A stretch of DNA of 64,000 bases from Sinorhizobium fredii USDA 257 (GCF_000265205.3 NC_018000.1:5799001-5863000), one strand, 5' to 3'; positions 18,591 to 28,579 are shown, numbered from the stretch's first letter. The notes: generated from the sequence alone by a model not told the origin. Numbers and translations: made by a program.

Positions 18591-20417
18591 TTACGCCGCG
18601 CCGGCCGTACGGGTCTTTTCGAAGCGCTTGCGCTCATTCGGATCGAGATACATCTTGCGGAGCCGGATCGATTTCGGCGTGACTTCTACAAGCTCGTCAT
18701 CCTGGATCCATGAAAGCGCGCGCTCCAGAGTCATGCGGATCGGCGGCGTCAGGCGAACGGCTTCGTCCTTGCCGGCGGCACGCATGTTTGTGAGCTTCTT
18801 GCCCTTCAGAACGTTGACTTCCAGGTCGTTGTCACGGGTGTGAATGCCGATGATCATCCCGGCATAAACCTTTTCGCCCGCCTCGATGATCATCGGGCCG
18901 CGATCCTCAAGGTTGAACATGGCGTAAGCCACGGATTCGCCGGCATCGTTGGAGAGCAGAACGCCGTTGACGCGGCCGCCGATCTCGCCCTTGTAAGGCT
19001 GGTAGTCGTGGAACAGGCGGTTCATGATCGCCGTGCCGCGCGTGTCGGTCAGGAGTTCCGACTGGTAGCCGATGAGCCCGCGGGTCGGCGCGAAGAACAC
19101 CAAGCGAACGCGATTGCCGCCGGAGGGACGCAGCTCGACCATCTCGGCCTTGCGCTCCGACATCTTCTGCACGACGACGCCGGAATGCTCGTCGTCAACG
19201 TCAATGACGACTTCTTCGATCGGCTCCAGCAATTGCCCGCTTTCGTCCTTGTGCATGACGACGCGTGGACGCGAAACGGCAAGCTCGAAGCCCTCGCGGC
19301 GCATCGTCTCGATCAGCACGGCAAGCTGCAATTCGCCGCGGCCGGAGACGAAGTAGGAATCCTTCTCGGACGATTCCTCGATCTTCAGCGCGACGTTGCC
19401 TTCGGCTTCCTTGAACAGGCGGTCGCGAATGACACGCGAGGTCACCTTGTCGCCCTCGGTGCCGGCAAGCGGCGAATCGTTGACGATGAAGGACATGGTG
19501 ACGGTCGGCGGATCGATCGGCTGGGCTGTCAGTGCCTCTGCCACGGACGGATCACAGAAGGTGTCGGCGACGGTGCCCTTGGTGAGACCGGCGATTGCGA
19601 CGATGTCCCCGGCATGGGCCTCCTCGATCGGCTGACGCTCGATGCCGCGGAAGGCGAGGATCTTCGAGATACGCCCGGATTCGAGCAGCTTGCCGTCCTG
19701 GCCCAGCACCTTCACGGCCTGGTTCGGCTTGACGGAACCGGAGTGGATGCGACCGGTGATGATGCGCCCGAGGAAGGGGTTTGCCTCCAGGATCGTGCCG
19801 ATCATGCGGAACGGGCCTTCGGCAACCGTCGGCTCGGGAACATGCTTCAGAACCAGATCGAGCAGCGGTCCCATTCCCTGGTCCTTCGGACCTTCGGGAT
19901 TGACGTTCATCCAGCCGTCACGACCCGAACCGTAGAGGATCGGGAAATCGAGCTGTTCGTCGGTCGCGTCCAGCGCGGCGAAGAGGTCGAAGACCTCGTT
20001 GATGACTTCCTCGTGGCGGCCGTCCGGCCGGTCGATCTTGTTGATCGCGACGATCGGCTTCAGGCCGACCTTCAGCGCCTTGCCGACCACGAACTTGGTC
20101 TGCGGCATCGGGCCTTCGGAGGCATCGACCAGCACGATTGCCCCGTCGACCATCGACAGGATGCGTTCGACCTCGCCGCCGAAGTCGGCGTGGCCAGGGG
20201 TGTCGACGATGTTGATGCGCACGCCCTTCCACTCCACCGAGGTCGCCTTGGCGAGAATGGTGATACCGCGTTCTTTTTCCAGATCGTTGGAATCCATGAC
20301 GCGTTCGGCAACGCGCTGGTTTTCGCGGAACGAGCCCGACTGCTTCAGAAGTTCGTCGACGAGCGTGGTCTTCCCATGGTCGACGTGCGCGATGATCGCG
20401 ATGTTACGAATGCTCAT
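18591..20417 (-). CDS. typA: Ribosome-associated GTPase TypA/BipA
   Basis: Translational GTPase that binds 70S ribosomes under stress and cold and helps 50S assembly. The start at 20417 gives 608 residues (MSIRNIAIIAHVDHGKTTLV); the frame can extend 12 codons to 20453 but the family begins here. P-loop AHVDHGKT is at 10-17, followed by GITILAK, DTPGHADFGGEVER and NKIDRP, and the C-terminal TypA-specific domain has GRGELQLAVLIE. It is single with its own terminator. Confidence 0.96.
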   Translation of the reverse strand: MSIRNIAIIAHVDHGKTTLVDELLKQSGSFRENQRVAERVMDSNDLEKERGITILAKATSVEWKGVRINIVDTPGHADFGGEVERILSMVDGAIVLVDASEGPMPQTKFVVGKALKVGLKPIVAINKIDRPDGRHEEVINEVFDLFAALDATDEQLDFPILYGSGRDGWMNVNPEGPKDQGMGPLLDLVLKHVPEPTVAEGPFRMIGTILEANPFLGRIITGRIHSGSVKPNQAVKVLGQDGKLLESGRISKILAFRGIERQPIEEAHAGDIVAIAGLTKGTVADTFCDPSVAEALTAQPIDPPTVTMSFIVNDSPLAGTEGDKVTSRVIRDRLFKEAEGNVALKIEESSEKDSYFVSGRGELQLAVLIETMRREGFELAVSRPRVVMHKDESGQLLEPIEEVVIDVDDEHSGVVVQKMSERKAEMVELRPSGGNRVRLVFFAPTRGLIGYQSELLTDTRGTAIMNRLFHDYQPYKGEIGGRVNGVLLSNDAGESVAYAMFNLEDRGPMIIEAGEKVYAGMIIGIHTRDNDLEVNVLKGKKLTNMRAAGKDEAVRLTPPIRMTLERALSWIQDDELVEVTPKSIRLRKMYLDPNERKRFEKTRTAGAA

Positions 20418-20553
20418 TTTTTGTCTCGGAAAGTTCGTGGGCACGCGCGACAAGGCGGGTACCGCTTTTCAGTTGCCGCGCTCATACAGGTTTTTTTGCG
20501 ATTGCGAAAGGGGGCGGCGCTTGAGACCGGGCCCGCACGAACCGCTGCGGCAC

Positions 20554-22116
20554 TCAAGCGACGGCCGCCGGATCGAGCGTCACGCGCCACAGCTCCTTAT
20601 CCTGCCGGTCCATGAGCCGCACGGTCAGTTGCTCGGTCTGGCCGTTGACATCGACGATTCCGAAGAATTGCAGGCCCGCCGACGGCGGCAGATTGCTGTC
20701 TGCGCCGCCGGCCGACGCCTTGATGAAGCGGACTTCCGGTCCGAAGGTCATATCGAGTTCCTTCGGCCCATAGGTGCCGGAATGCAAGGGGCCGGAGACG
20801 AACTCCCAGAAAGGCAGGAAATCCTTGAAGGCGGCACGCGACGGGTCGTAGTGATGGGCGGCGGTGTAATGCACGTCGGCCGTCAGCCAGACGATGTTGT
20901 CGACCCCATTGTCGCGGATGAAGCGCAAGAGATCGGCAAATTCCGTCTCGCGCCCCCCCGGCGCGCCGCCGTCACCATTGGCGATCGCGTCCGATCCACG
21001 CTTCCTCGAATAATCGTCCCAGACGACGAGACCGATCGGCATGTCGCAGGCGATCACCTTCCAGGTGGCGCGCGAGGCGGCGAGCTCACGCTTTAGCCAA
21101 TCGGTCTGTCGCCATCCGAAAAGCCCGGCATCCCCCTCCCCCTGGTTGGGGCCGCGATAGGAACGCAGATCGACGAAGAAGACGTCGAGCAGTGGACCAT
21201 AGGCGATCTTGCGGAAGATGCGCCCCGGCTGGGTCGGCAGGGTGCGGATCGGCGTCATCTCGTGGAAGGCGCGCGCCGCACGGGACGCATAGACGGCCAC
21301 GTCCTTCTCCGGATAGCGCGGATCGTCGCGAAGGTCGGTGGAGGCCGACCAGTTGTTCAGGACTTCGTGGTCGTCCCATTGATAGAAGGTCGGGCAGACG
21401 GCGTTCAAGCCGCGCACATGCTCGTCGAGCAGATTGTATTTCCATTGGCCGCGATATTCCTCGAGCGTGCGGGCGACGTCGCGCTTCTCCGGCGTGACGA
21501 TGCGATTCTTCCACATGCCGCCGTCGCGAAGCTTGATCTCGTCGGGGATTGGGTTGTCGGCATAGATCGTGTCGCCGGAATGGATGAAGAAATCCGGCTC
21601 GTGCAGCCGCATGGTCGAATAGGTCTTCATGCCAACCTCGTCGATGCCCCAGCCCTGACCGGCCGTGTCGCCGGACCAGACGAAGCGCACCGAACGCCGG
21701 CGCAAGGGCGCGGTGCGAAAGCGCCCGACGATCGGCTCGGAAACGCGGTTGCCGTCATAGAGATCGGTGGCGGTGAAGCGGTAGAAGATGTCCTGGTCCG
21801 GCAGCAGATTGTCGAGCCGGCACTTCACCGCGCAATCGGTCTGCGGCGTCGCATCGATATCGGCAAGCCGGATGGCACTCGAGAAGCTCTCGGTGGTCGA
21901 ATATTCGACCACGACGCGCGACGGGCGGTCCACCCGCGTCCAGATCATGCCTGATTGCGGATCGACATCGCCGGACTGGACGCCATGCAGGAATTCCGGC
22001 CTCCCGTAGCCGCGCGCATAGAACGGTGTGGCAAGGCCGGAGGACGCCACGAGGCCGGCGGCGCCGGTCGATAAGAGAAAAGAACGCCGGGTGAGCGTGT
22101 CTCGAACTGCGGCCAA
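20554..22116 (-). CDS. phoD: PhoD-type alkaline phosphatase, Tat-exported
   Basis: Releases phosphate from phosphomono- and diesters in the periplasm. The 520-residue precursor has a twin-arginine signal (TRRSFLLS at 9-16), a PhoD N-terminal beta domain, then the metallophosphatase domain with WSGDTAGQG, DFFIHSGDTIYAD, WDDHEVLNNW and LTADVHYTAAHH as metal ligands (Fe/Ca type). Phosphate-starvation control would be expected, but I could not place a Pho box. Confidence 0.94.
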   Translation of the reverse strand: MAAVRDTLTRRSFLLSTGAAGLVASSGLATPFYARGYGRPEFLHGVQSGDVDPQSGMIWTRVDRPSRVVVEYSTTESFSSAIRLADIDATPQTDCAVKCRLDNLLPDQDIFYRFTATDLYDGNRVSEPIVGRFRTAPLRRRSVRFVWSGDTAGQGWGIDEVGMKTYSTMRLHEPDFFIHSGDTIYADNPIPDEIKLRDGGMWKNRIVTPEKRDVARTLEEYRGQWKYNLLDEHVRGLNAVCPTFYQWDDHEVLNNWSASTDLRDDPRYPEKDVAVYASRAARAFHEMTPIRTLPTQPGRIFRKIAYGPLLDVFFVDLRSYRGPNQGEGDAGLFGWRQTDWLKRELAASRATWKVIACDMPIGLVVWDDYSRKRGSDAIANGDGGAPGGRETEFADLLRFIRDNGVDNIVWLTADVHYTAAHHYDPSRAAFKDFLPFWEFVSGPLHSGTYGPKELDMTFGPEVRFIKASAGGADSNLPPSAGLQFFGIVDVNGQTEQLTVRLMDRQDKELWRVTLDPAAVA

Positions 22117-22266
22117 ATCCTGCCTCCGGTCCCGTTTCGCGAATCATCGTCTTCGCAAGCGGACCTTTGGCGAGCCGCATGTCAGCGGCTTTACAGATGG
22201 ATGAAACTATTTGAACGGATTGGCGACAGTTCTGTGAAGGCGCCGGAACGGCGGGACCGGCGATGC

Positions 22267-22482
22267 TCAATGCACGAAATCGTAATGGTCCCGTATGCGG
22301 TGGTTGAAGTAGCCGCCAGCCGAGTCCGCATCCGCGAGTTCCTCGTAAACGCGCTCCGGAACGTCGAGGTAATGGTACGGGCGATCATTGCCGACGAACC
22401 AGATGCTCAAGATTCGACGGGGCACATCGTACTTTGCCTGCCTGATTGCAGAGGAATCCAAGAACGATTGCAGCAATGGCAT
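22267..22482 (-). CDS. KTSC-domain small protein
   Basis: 71 residues, nearly all one KTSC domain (YDVPRRILSIWF, PYHYLDVPERVYEELADADSAGGYFNHRIRDHY). KTSC domains occur alone or fused to nucleic-acid enzymes, and their function is not settled. The Lys of the name-giving signature is replaced here (DSAGGYF in place of a KTSC-like string), which may be ordinary variation. It stands alone between phoD and the amidase gene. Confidence 0.82.
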   Translation of the reverse strand: MPLLQSFLDSSAIRQAKYDVPRRILSIWFVGNDRPYHYLDVPERVYEELADADSAGGYFNHRIRDHYDFVH

Positions 22483-22622
22483 TGACCCCTCCCGACTGGA
22501 TACCAGAAGTCGCAGGACGTTGATTATATATCAAATCGCGCAACTTATGAACGATAGCCACTTCGACTGTCGTCCATGCGCCTGCTATGAAGGAAGGCCG
22601 GCGCCGCGCCTAACGAGGTCCT

Positions 22623-23939
22623 TTGCCTTTGACCCGATCGAACACGCCCTCATCCAGTGACCGGCTCGAAGCCATTCTCGCGCGTCTGGAGCAGCGCCGG
22701 GACGAAGAACGCGTTTTCATGAAGATCTATGCCGAATCCGCCCGCGCCGCAGCGGCAGCCGCCGACCGCAGGCGGCAGGAAGGAACGGGCCTCGGCCCGC
22801 TCGACGGCCGCATCGTCTCGATCAAGGACCTCTTCGACGTGGCCGGCGAGCCGACCCTTGCCGGCTCGATCATCCGCCGTACTGCGCCGCCGGCGTCGGC
22901 CGATGCAACAATCGTCCGACGCTTGCGCGCCGCCGGCGCCGTCATCGTCGGCAAGACGCACATGACCGAATTCGCCTTCACCGCCGTCGGCCTCAATCCG
23001 CATTATCCGGTGCCGGGCAATGCCCTCGATCCGAAGCTCATTCCCGGCGGTTCCTCCTCGGGCGCTGGCGTTTCGGTGGCGGAAGGCACGAGCGAAATCG
23101 CCATCGGCTCCGATACCGGCGGCTCAGTCCGCATCCCCGCCGCCCTGCAGGGCCTCGTCGGCTCCAAGCCGACCGCCCGCCGCATGCCGCTCGACGGCGC
23201 CTTCCCCCTGTCGCCGAGCCTCGATTCGATCGGCCCGCTCGCGCTCAGCGTCGCCGATTGTGCGCTGGCCGACGCCATCATGGCCGGCGACACGCCGAAG
23301 CCGCTTAGCTCCCTGCCGCTCGATGACCTGAAGTTCGGCATTCCGAGAGGCGTTCTGCTGGAAGGCCTCGCGCCCGATATCGCCGGAGCTTTCGAGGCAA
23401 GCCTGCAACGGCTCGCCGGCGCCGGCGCAAAGCTCGCCGAATGCGAGATAGACGATCTCCTCGCCCGCTTCGGCGAAGCCACCGCAATCGGCTCCCTCGC
23501 CGGGCTCGAAGCAAGCCGCATCCATGCGGACTGGCTGATGGGCGAGAATGTGCCGGTCGATATCCGCGTGAAATCCCCGCTCCGCCGCCGTCTCGCCGTT
23601 CCCGACGCGGCGCTCGAAAGCCTGCTGCAGACGCGGCGCGCGCTCGCCCGCGCCATGGACGAGCGCTTGAAGCATTTTGACCTGGTCCTGCTGCCGACGA
23701 CACCGATCCCCGCCGTCCCCATCGCCTCCGTGGTGGATGACAAACAGGAATATCGCCGTATCGAGGGTCTGCTGTTGCGCAACACCGAGGTCGCCAACCA
23801 GTTCGACCTCACGGCAATCACCCTGCCGATGCCCGGCACCGCGCTGCCGGCGGGACTGATGCTGATGGGGCGAAACGGTGCCGACGGAACGCTGCTGCAG
23901 GCGGCTGCTTCCGTGGAGCGTGTGTTACAGGACGCCTAG
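22623..23939 (+). CDS. Amidase signature-family enzyme
   Basis: 438 residues if translation starts at TTG 22623, preceded by CGAGG; an upstream in-frame ATG at 22587 hits a stop at 22611, so TTG or a later start is needed. The Ser-cisSer-Lys triad is visible: the Lys in SIKDLFDVAG, GGSSSGAGVS, and SDTGGSVRIPAAL. The family hydrolyses amides. It is not GatA, because no gatB or gatC is nearby and length is short. The substrate is unknown. Confidence 0.88.
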   Translation: MPLTRSNTPSSSDRLEAILARLEQRRDEERVFMKIYAESARAAAAAADRRRQEGTGLGPLDGRIVSIKDLFDVAGEPTLAGSIIRRTAPPASADATIVRRLRAAGAVIVGKTHMTEFAFTAVGLNPHYPVPGNALDPKLIPGGSSSGAGVSVAEGTSEIAIGSDTGGSVRIPAALQGLVGSKPTARRMPLDGAFPLSPSLDSIGPLALSVADCALADAIMAGDTPKPLSSLPLDDLKFGIPRGVLLEGLAPDIAGAFEASLQRLAGAGAKLAECEIDDLLARFGEATAIGSLAGLEASRIHADWLMGENVPVDIRVKSPLRRRLAVPDAALESLLQTRRALARAMDERLKHFDLVLLPTTPIPAVPIASVVDDKQEYRRIEGLLLRNTEVANQFDLTAITLPMPGTALPAGLMLMGRNGADGTLLQAAASVERVLQDA

Positions 23940-23987
23940 CGCATGTGCACCTGAAAAGACGCGCGGCGCTGTAGCCCGCCGACCGCC

Positions 23988-24143
23988 TCAATGCATCGTC
24001 TGGGCATCCTCGCCGAGGATCCGAAAGGCATGTTCGAGCGCAGCGACCAGAATATCGGTAAGCTCGTCGCCGTCATTGTCCATCAGGTAGAGGGCCACCC
24101 TGGCGTCCTGCGGGTCGCTGTAGTGCTCAATAGTGTCAGACAT
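23988..24143 (-). CDS. Small acidic protein of unknown function, 51 residues
   Basis: A 52-codon frame reading MSDTIEHYSDPQDARVALYL at the start and ending GEDAQTMH. AAGGAC lies 6-12 bases upstream of the ATG. The product is acidic with two amphipathic helices (DELTDILVAALEHAFRIL). It is convergent with the amidase gene, with 48 bases between the stops. I do not recognise the family. Codon use looks normal, so I judge it real. Confidence 0.6.
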   Translation of the reverse strand: MSDTIEHYSDPQDARVALYLMDNDGDELTDILVAALEHAFRILGEDAQTMH

Positions 24144-24366
24144 TCATTGTCCTTTCTTCGCCACTTCACATCCGGCTGTTGGCGCGATGATAGGAAGGTC
24201 GGCTTGTGCAGAGCTTGACGTGCGCAGCCCTCATCCACGGCGTTTCATTCAAGCACGGCAGCCGCGAGTTGCGCCGTCCCACCTGGACGTACAAGGCGGC
24301 TCATGTTTTTCCTCGCCCGCGCCTCTCGGGCAGGGTAGATGACATGGAAATCGAGCCTCGAGATTC

Positions 24367-24879
24367 ATGATGTCGAAGAAAACCAAGCGCGATGACGTCC
24401 ACCTGGAGCGGCTGAAGACCGAGTTTCCGGACATCCATCGCGCCCTCCTCGCGGGTGAGATCGCCTCGGCGCGCAAAGCCTTCGTCATCGCCGGCATCAC
24501 GCCGGAGCGCACCCGCCTCGAGAAGCTCAAGAACTCCTGGGCGAAAGCCACGGAAAGCGAGCGTGACGCTTTCCTGACCTGGGTTTCAGCCACGGGCGCG
24601 AGCCCGGCGACGGCGGCATCATTCTCCCCTCCTCCCTCTTCAGATTCGCGGAACGCGGAAACGCCTATCGCGAGCGGCCGCTATCTGCTGCCCTCCACCA
24701 TCGCCGAGATCCAGGCGATCATGGTCCGGCGCAGGCTGACGCCTCGGGATGTGATGCACGAGATGGGATTTGATCCCGACGGCCAGTCCCTCGCCGGCGC
24801 GATAGCCCGCGGCGCGAGCCTCAGACTGTCGGTGATTGCTGCCCTGGAGGGCTGGCTGCGCATCAACCAGCAGAGCTAA
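24367..24879 (+). CDS. Conserved-looking hypothetical protein
   Basis: 170 residues with no signal peptide or membrane segment. A charged helical N-terminus (LERLKTEFPDIHRALLAGEI, RTRLEKLKNSWAKA) and a Pro/Ser-rich linker near 85-98 are followed by a C-terminal helical region (STIAEIQAIMVRRRLTPRDVMHEMGF) that reads like a helix-turn-helix or DNA-associated segment. I do not recognise a family. It starts upstream of the DUF429 gene by 70 bases in the same direction, so the two may be linked. Confidence 0.65.
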   Translation: MMSKKTKRDDVHLERLKTEFPDIHRALLAGEIASARKAFVIAGITPERTRLEKLKNSWAKATESERDAFLTWVSATGASPATAASFSPPPSSDSRNAETPIASGRYLLPSTIAEIQAIMVRRRLTPRDVMHEMGFDPDGQSLAGAIARGASLRLSVIAALEGWLRINQQS

Positions 24880-24949
24880 GTTGATCGGTACGGCCCTCGG
24901 ACAGGGGCGCCGCCTTCTCGCGGGATCTCGATGCGATGGAGCAGAAAAG

Positions 24950-25726
24950 ATGAGCTTCGACAAACTGCTCGGCATCGACGTCGGCTACTCCCGATCCCGC
25001 CCGACCACCGGCGTTGCCTGGAACCTTGGCGAGGAGTTCGGCTCGGCCAGGACGCACAGCGACTGGGAGCGGCGACAGCGAAGCATTCCCGCCTCGGCCG
25101 CATTCGCGGTGATAGCAATCGACGGACCTTTGACGCCGCCGGAGGCGCCCGACACCCTCGATCGCTTCTGTGAGCGTCTCTTCATCCGCGGCACCTTCCA
25201 GACGCGCTGCAAGCCGGGCCTCAGTCACCATGGTCATGGTCGCGATCTCCGGAAAGCTGCCGCGGAGACGGCCGCGCAAGTCAGGCACCTCGCAGCCGCC
25301 CCGATCGGCAGATCCGTCATCCCCGGCGCCGCGATCATCGAAGCCTTCCCCAACGCCTTTCTCGGCGTTCTCTTGGAGGACGAGCGGTTTGCCATGACGA
25401 GAGCCGCGAAGCGCAAGAAGTTCGACTGGCTTTACGACCATGCCGTCGAGTCGGGCGTTATCAAACACCTCCTCGATTTCATCGGCTGGAACAATGAGAG
25501 GTTGCTCCAGCAAATCGCCGTCGAAGGCGACCACGAAAAGCGAGCGGCCTGGATCTGCCTGCTGACGGCCGCCTGCGCCGCCGCCGGCAAATCGGAAGTC
25601 GTCGGGGACGAGAAAGGAGGCTGGTTCTGGCTGCCGCCGGCAGAGCTCTGGGCGGATTGGGCGAGGGAGACATTGGCGAGGAACAGGGCGGCGATCGCGG
25701 CGAGCGCGATTTTGGGGGCTGGTTGA
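24950..25726 (+). CDS. DUF429 protein, RNase H-like fold
   Basis: The ATG at 24950 gives 258 residues (MSFDKLLGIDVGYSRSRPTTGVAWN). DUF429 proteins are predicted RNase H-fold nucleases. The N-terminal GIDVGYS, the AIDGPLTPP segment and IEAFPNAFLGVLL match this layout and hold the conserved acidic residues. No biochemical role is established. An in-frame extension back to 24836 overlaps the previous gene and is not supported. Confidence 0.8.
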   Translation: MSFDKLLGIDVGYSRSRPTTGVAWNLGEEFGSARTHSDWERRQRSIPASAAFAVIAIDGPLTPPEAPDTLDRFCERLFIRGTFQTRCKPGLSHHGHGRDLRKAAAETAAQVRHLAAAPIGRSVIPGAAIIEAFPNAFLGVLLEDERFAMTRAAKRKKFDWLYDHAVESGVIKHLLDFIGWNNERLLQQIAVEGDHEKRAAWICLLTAACAAAGKSEVVGDEKGGWFWLPPAELWADWARETLARNRAAIAASAILGAG

Positions 25727-26038
25727 GTATGTTTAATGGCGGAGAGGGGTCGTTCGTTGCGGGCAATAATTAGAACCGTAGTCGTGCTGCCTGCCGCCGC
25801 CCGCCCGCGCGATGTCATCTAGCTATGCCTCGGCACATCCGTGCGATCAGCGACACTCCACCATAAATTTGTACTGACACAGTCCGCGCGCGTGCGAAGG
25901 TGTTTGCTTCCGCCGGCCTTCCAATGCCGTGACGCAATGGCCAGAGCTGGATCGGGAAACTTGGACAGGGGTTATAAGTGGAATTTCTGCCTGAACACGG
26001 TATAGAAGCCGGGAACAGGAGTTTTCTAAGTGACGCGA
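25727..26038. other. Intergenic stretch with no gene seen
   Basis: 312 bases between convergent genes (DUF429 and the cyclase). Only shadow frames cover it. No strong terminator hairpin with a T tract and no repeat was found. Confidence 0.5.
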
Positions 26039-27814
26039 TTATTCTTCGATCAGACGCTTCTTCCCCGGGGGGAGCCCCTGCTCGATCAACCTGTCGAGGT
26101 AGTCGCAGTAAGGACTGCCTTCATAGAATGGGTGGGCCGCCTCTCGGACGTATTCCGCATTCAGGTTTGGAAACTTCTTCAAAGCATCAGAGATCCAGAT
26201 CTTCACTTCATCGGTATTGCCCGCCCTGAGAGCGAGCAACGCTGCCCCAATGAATGGATAATAGGTTGTGCGTTCGAAGGATGCCCCTTCCCGTAGATGC
26301 ATCCGGGCCGTTGAGAGGTCATCGGGCTCGCCTCTCAGCATCAAGCCAATACCGAGTAGTGTCTTGAACGCAAACATAGACGGATCGTGAGGACTGAGAT
26401 CGATGGCATTTTGTGCGGCTCTAATCGTCGTATCGGCGTCCCTGAGCCGCACGGCTGCCATTCCATGTGCGAAGTGAAGAAACGCGTAGTTGGGATTTAA
26501 TGCAAGGCCCAGTACAGCGACAGGGATGGCCTCAGCCGCTCGCCCGTCCACCGTAAGAAGGAGCGACATCATCGCATACGCGATATCGCTACGCCTGTCG
26601 ATTTCTAAGGCCTTCGTGGCGAACGATAGTCCTTCCTTGACAGCAACAGGCACGTCTGCGGCACGCCCCCAAAGGACGAGTGCGTATCGGTGGCGAGCTA
26701 AATAGGCGTAGGGAAGTGCGAAATTCGGATCGTGTTCGAGCGCTTGTCGAAGGAACCTCTCGGCAGTGGCTTGAGAACCTGCTTCGAAGGAAAGCAATTC
26801 AGCAAAGCCGCGGTGACAAAGTTCCCAAGCAGTAAGGTTGTCCGTCGATTTGGCGAGGGCGAGGCCCCGTTCGTGCGCTCCCAGTTCTGGTTCGATGCCC
26901 GCGATAATCCGGCGCGTTATCTCGTCCTGCACATCAAAAAAATCGGCGATCGGACGATCCCACCGCTCGGCCCAGATGTGTGCTCCGGACAGCGCGTCGA
27001 TTAGCTGTACAGTGATCCTCAACCGATCACCGGACCGCCGAACCGATCCTTCCACGACATAGCGCACACCAAGTTCCCGGGCGATCTTGCGTACGTCCTT
27101 GGCTGTTCCCTTGTAGGCGAAAGTCGAGTTGCGAGCGATCACGAACAACCATCGAAAGCGACTTAGTTCCGTGATGACGTCTTCGACCAGTCCGTCGACA
27201 AAGAAGTCCTGATCGGGCGTGGCAGAAAAATTCTGGAATGGGAGAACCGCGATCGAAGCACGTTCCTGTCCAGAGAGCCTAACCGGGCTGGGCGCCGTGC
27301 CGTCCAGCTCGACCTGCCACACGTCAATTGGTTCGGGGATGTTCTTAACGGACTGTGGCCCGAGCCACGTCATCCCAGCCTCTATCTTGCCTTTCACATG
27401 ATCGTAGATTGCACGAGATATGCAGATGCCTCCGGCGGGTGCGATGGTTTCTAAACGCGCAGTGATGTTGACGCAGTCGCCGAGGATGTCGTCCCCATCG
27501 ATCACCACGTCTCCCAGATGAATACCAATCCGGAAACGCAGACGTCGGTCTTCCCTTTGAGGAGACTCGCGCGAGATCAAGTTGCGCTGCATTAGAAGAG
27601 CCGCTCTTACCGCTAACACTGGCGATGGGAAATCGACTAGGAGCCCGTCGCCCATGGTTTTGACGATGCGGCCACCGCCTTCCATAATTGCCGGGTCAAT
27701 CACGTAGGTTCGCGCATCGCGCAGCCGCGAAATGGTGCCTTCCTCGTCTGCCGCCATGAGACGAGAATAGCCGACCAAATCGGCAGCCATTATTGTGGTA
27801 AGGCGACGTTCCAC
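26039..27814 (-). CDS. Class III adenylate/guanylate cyclase with TolB-like and TPR-like regions
   Basis: 591 residues. The cyclase homology domain is at about 1-170 (TIMAADLVGYSRLMAADEEG, GRIVKTMGDGLLVDF, FRIGIHLGDVVIDG, GDCVNITARLE); both metal-binding aspartates are in place. Residues 190-320 form the FlgO/TolB-like domain (SIAVLPFQNFS, VRYVVEGSVRR, GAHIWAERWDR). The rest is TPR-like helices. Sinorhizobia carry many such cyclases, whose cAMP acts through Clr/CRP-type regulators. There is no membrane segment, so it is cytosolic. The nucleotide product cannot be told from sequence. Confidence 0.9.
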   Translation of the reverse strand: MERRLTTIMAADLVGYSRLMAADEEGTISRLRDARTYVIDPAIMEGGGRIVKTMGDGLLVDFPSPVLAVRAALLMQRNLISRESPQREDRRLRFRIGIHLGDVVIDGDDILGDCVNITARLETIAPAGGICISRAIYDHVKGKIEAGMTWLGPQSVKNIPEPIDVWQVELDGTAPSPVRLSGQERASIAVLPFQNFSATPDQDFFVDGLVEDVITELSRFRWLFVIARNSTFAYKGTAKDVRKIARELGVRYVVEGSVRRSGDRLRITVQLIDALSGAHIWAERWDRPIADFFDVQDEITRRIIAGIEPELGAHERGLALAKSTDNLTAWELCHRGFAELLSFEAGSQATAERFLRQALEHDPNFALPYAYLARHRYALVLWGRAADVPVAVKEGLSFATKALEIDRRSDIAYAMMSLLLTVDGRAAEAIPVAVLGLALNPNYAFLHFAHGMAAVRLRDADTTIRAAQNAIDLSPHDPSMFAFKTLLGIGLMLRGEPDDLSTARMHLREGASFERTTYYPFIGAALLALRAGNTDEVKIWISDALKKFPNLNAEYVREAAHPFYEGSPYCDYLDRLIEQGLPPGKKRLIEE

Positions 27815-28547
27815 ACTTGCCCCTCCGCCAAGAAAATACAGTACCGCCTGATAAGCAAATGCGAAAGCGCTCTGGAACCGGGCGAATCAGGATAGGTACG
27901 AAAAATCCAGATTGAATGCCCTGATGTCGCACCCAAAGGGATCCGCTTCTCTCTTCGGCTTTCCGATGCCGAGCGGGAATGGTGGCAGCGTAGAAAGAGC
28001 AGCGACTGCGGCGCGTCCACAGCGGCAGCGCGGGTCGTCTGGTTGTGCTTGCACTGGAGGGGCTTGGCGTTTTCGTTCTTGTTCCTCTTCTCGTTCTGGG
28101 CAATGCAACCTAACAACCCGACGAGCCGTTGCTCGAGCGCAGACGTTCGCAGCCAAAGCTCCGAACGGCGGCACGCGGCCAGGAGCCTGCTTATATGCTG
28201 GAGATGGAGAACGTTACGATCCGACCCTAAGCGGCCGCACGTCCACGCGATCCGGAGGACAGCAGTGGGGTCAGAAAACGGACGCACGAGAACTACGGAA
28301 AGGACAAGGGTCACCTCCTTCGCATCGAACCGCTGGAACTCGCCGGTTAGGACACCGATCGACACCTCACCTCGGCACGTCTGGGCATAACTTGAACGAC
28401 GGCCATCGCGCCAGCAGGCCGCGACCGCGAAAATCAGCAGCACGATCCGCCGTTTCCGCGATAATCGAGCGAACCACCCGATTGGTGACGAGGCCATCGC
28501 CGGCCGCAACTGGCTTGGTCAAACGGTGTCGCCGTCCAGATGACTGC
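27815..28547. other. Long stretch without a convincing gene; possible decayed gene
   Basis: A minus-strand frame from ATG 28497 to 27790 would encode about 235 residues with a signal-peptide-like start (SRKRRIVLLIFAVAACW) but then loses all pattern, is Arg/Cys rich and overlaps the cyclase start. Plus-strand frames here are also compositionally odd. I see no known domain in any frame. The stretch may be a decayed secreted-protein gene or simply the upstream region of two divergent units. Confidence 0.35.
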
Positions 28548-28550
28548 AAC

Positions 28551-28563
28551 GTTATTACGTAAC
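28551..28563. promoter_or_regulatory. Distal Zur-like box
   Basis: GTTATTACGTAAC. It shares 11 of 13 bases with the proximal box core (GTAATAACGTAAC), 29 bases away in the same orientation. Tandem boxes of this type upstream of a metal-importer gene suggest two Zur dimers. Confidence 0.5.
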
Positions 28564-28579
28564 TTTCCATTTGACGATT

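Noticed and set aside
18840..20615. 591-codon plus-strand frame
   Set aside because: Antisense shadow of typA; composition is an image of the GC-rich third positions and no family is recognisable.
27790..28509. Minus-strand frame with a signal-peptide-like start
   Set aside because: Sequence after residue 40 lacks any pattern and overlaps the cyclase start; kept only as a note on the intergenic stretch.
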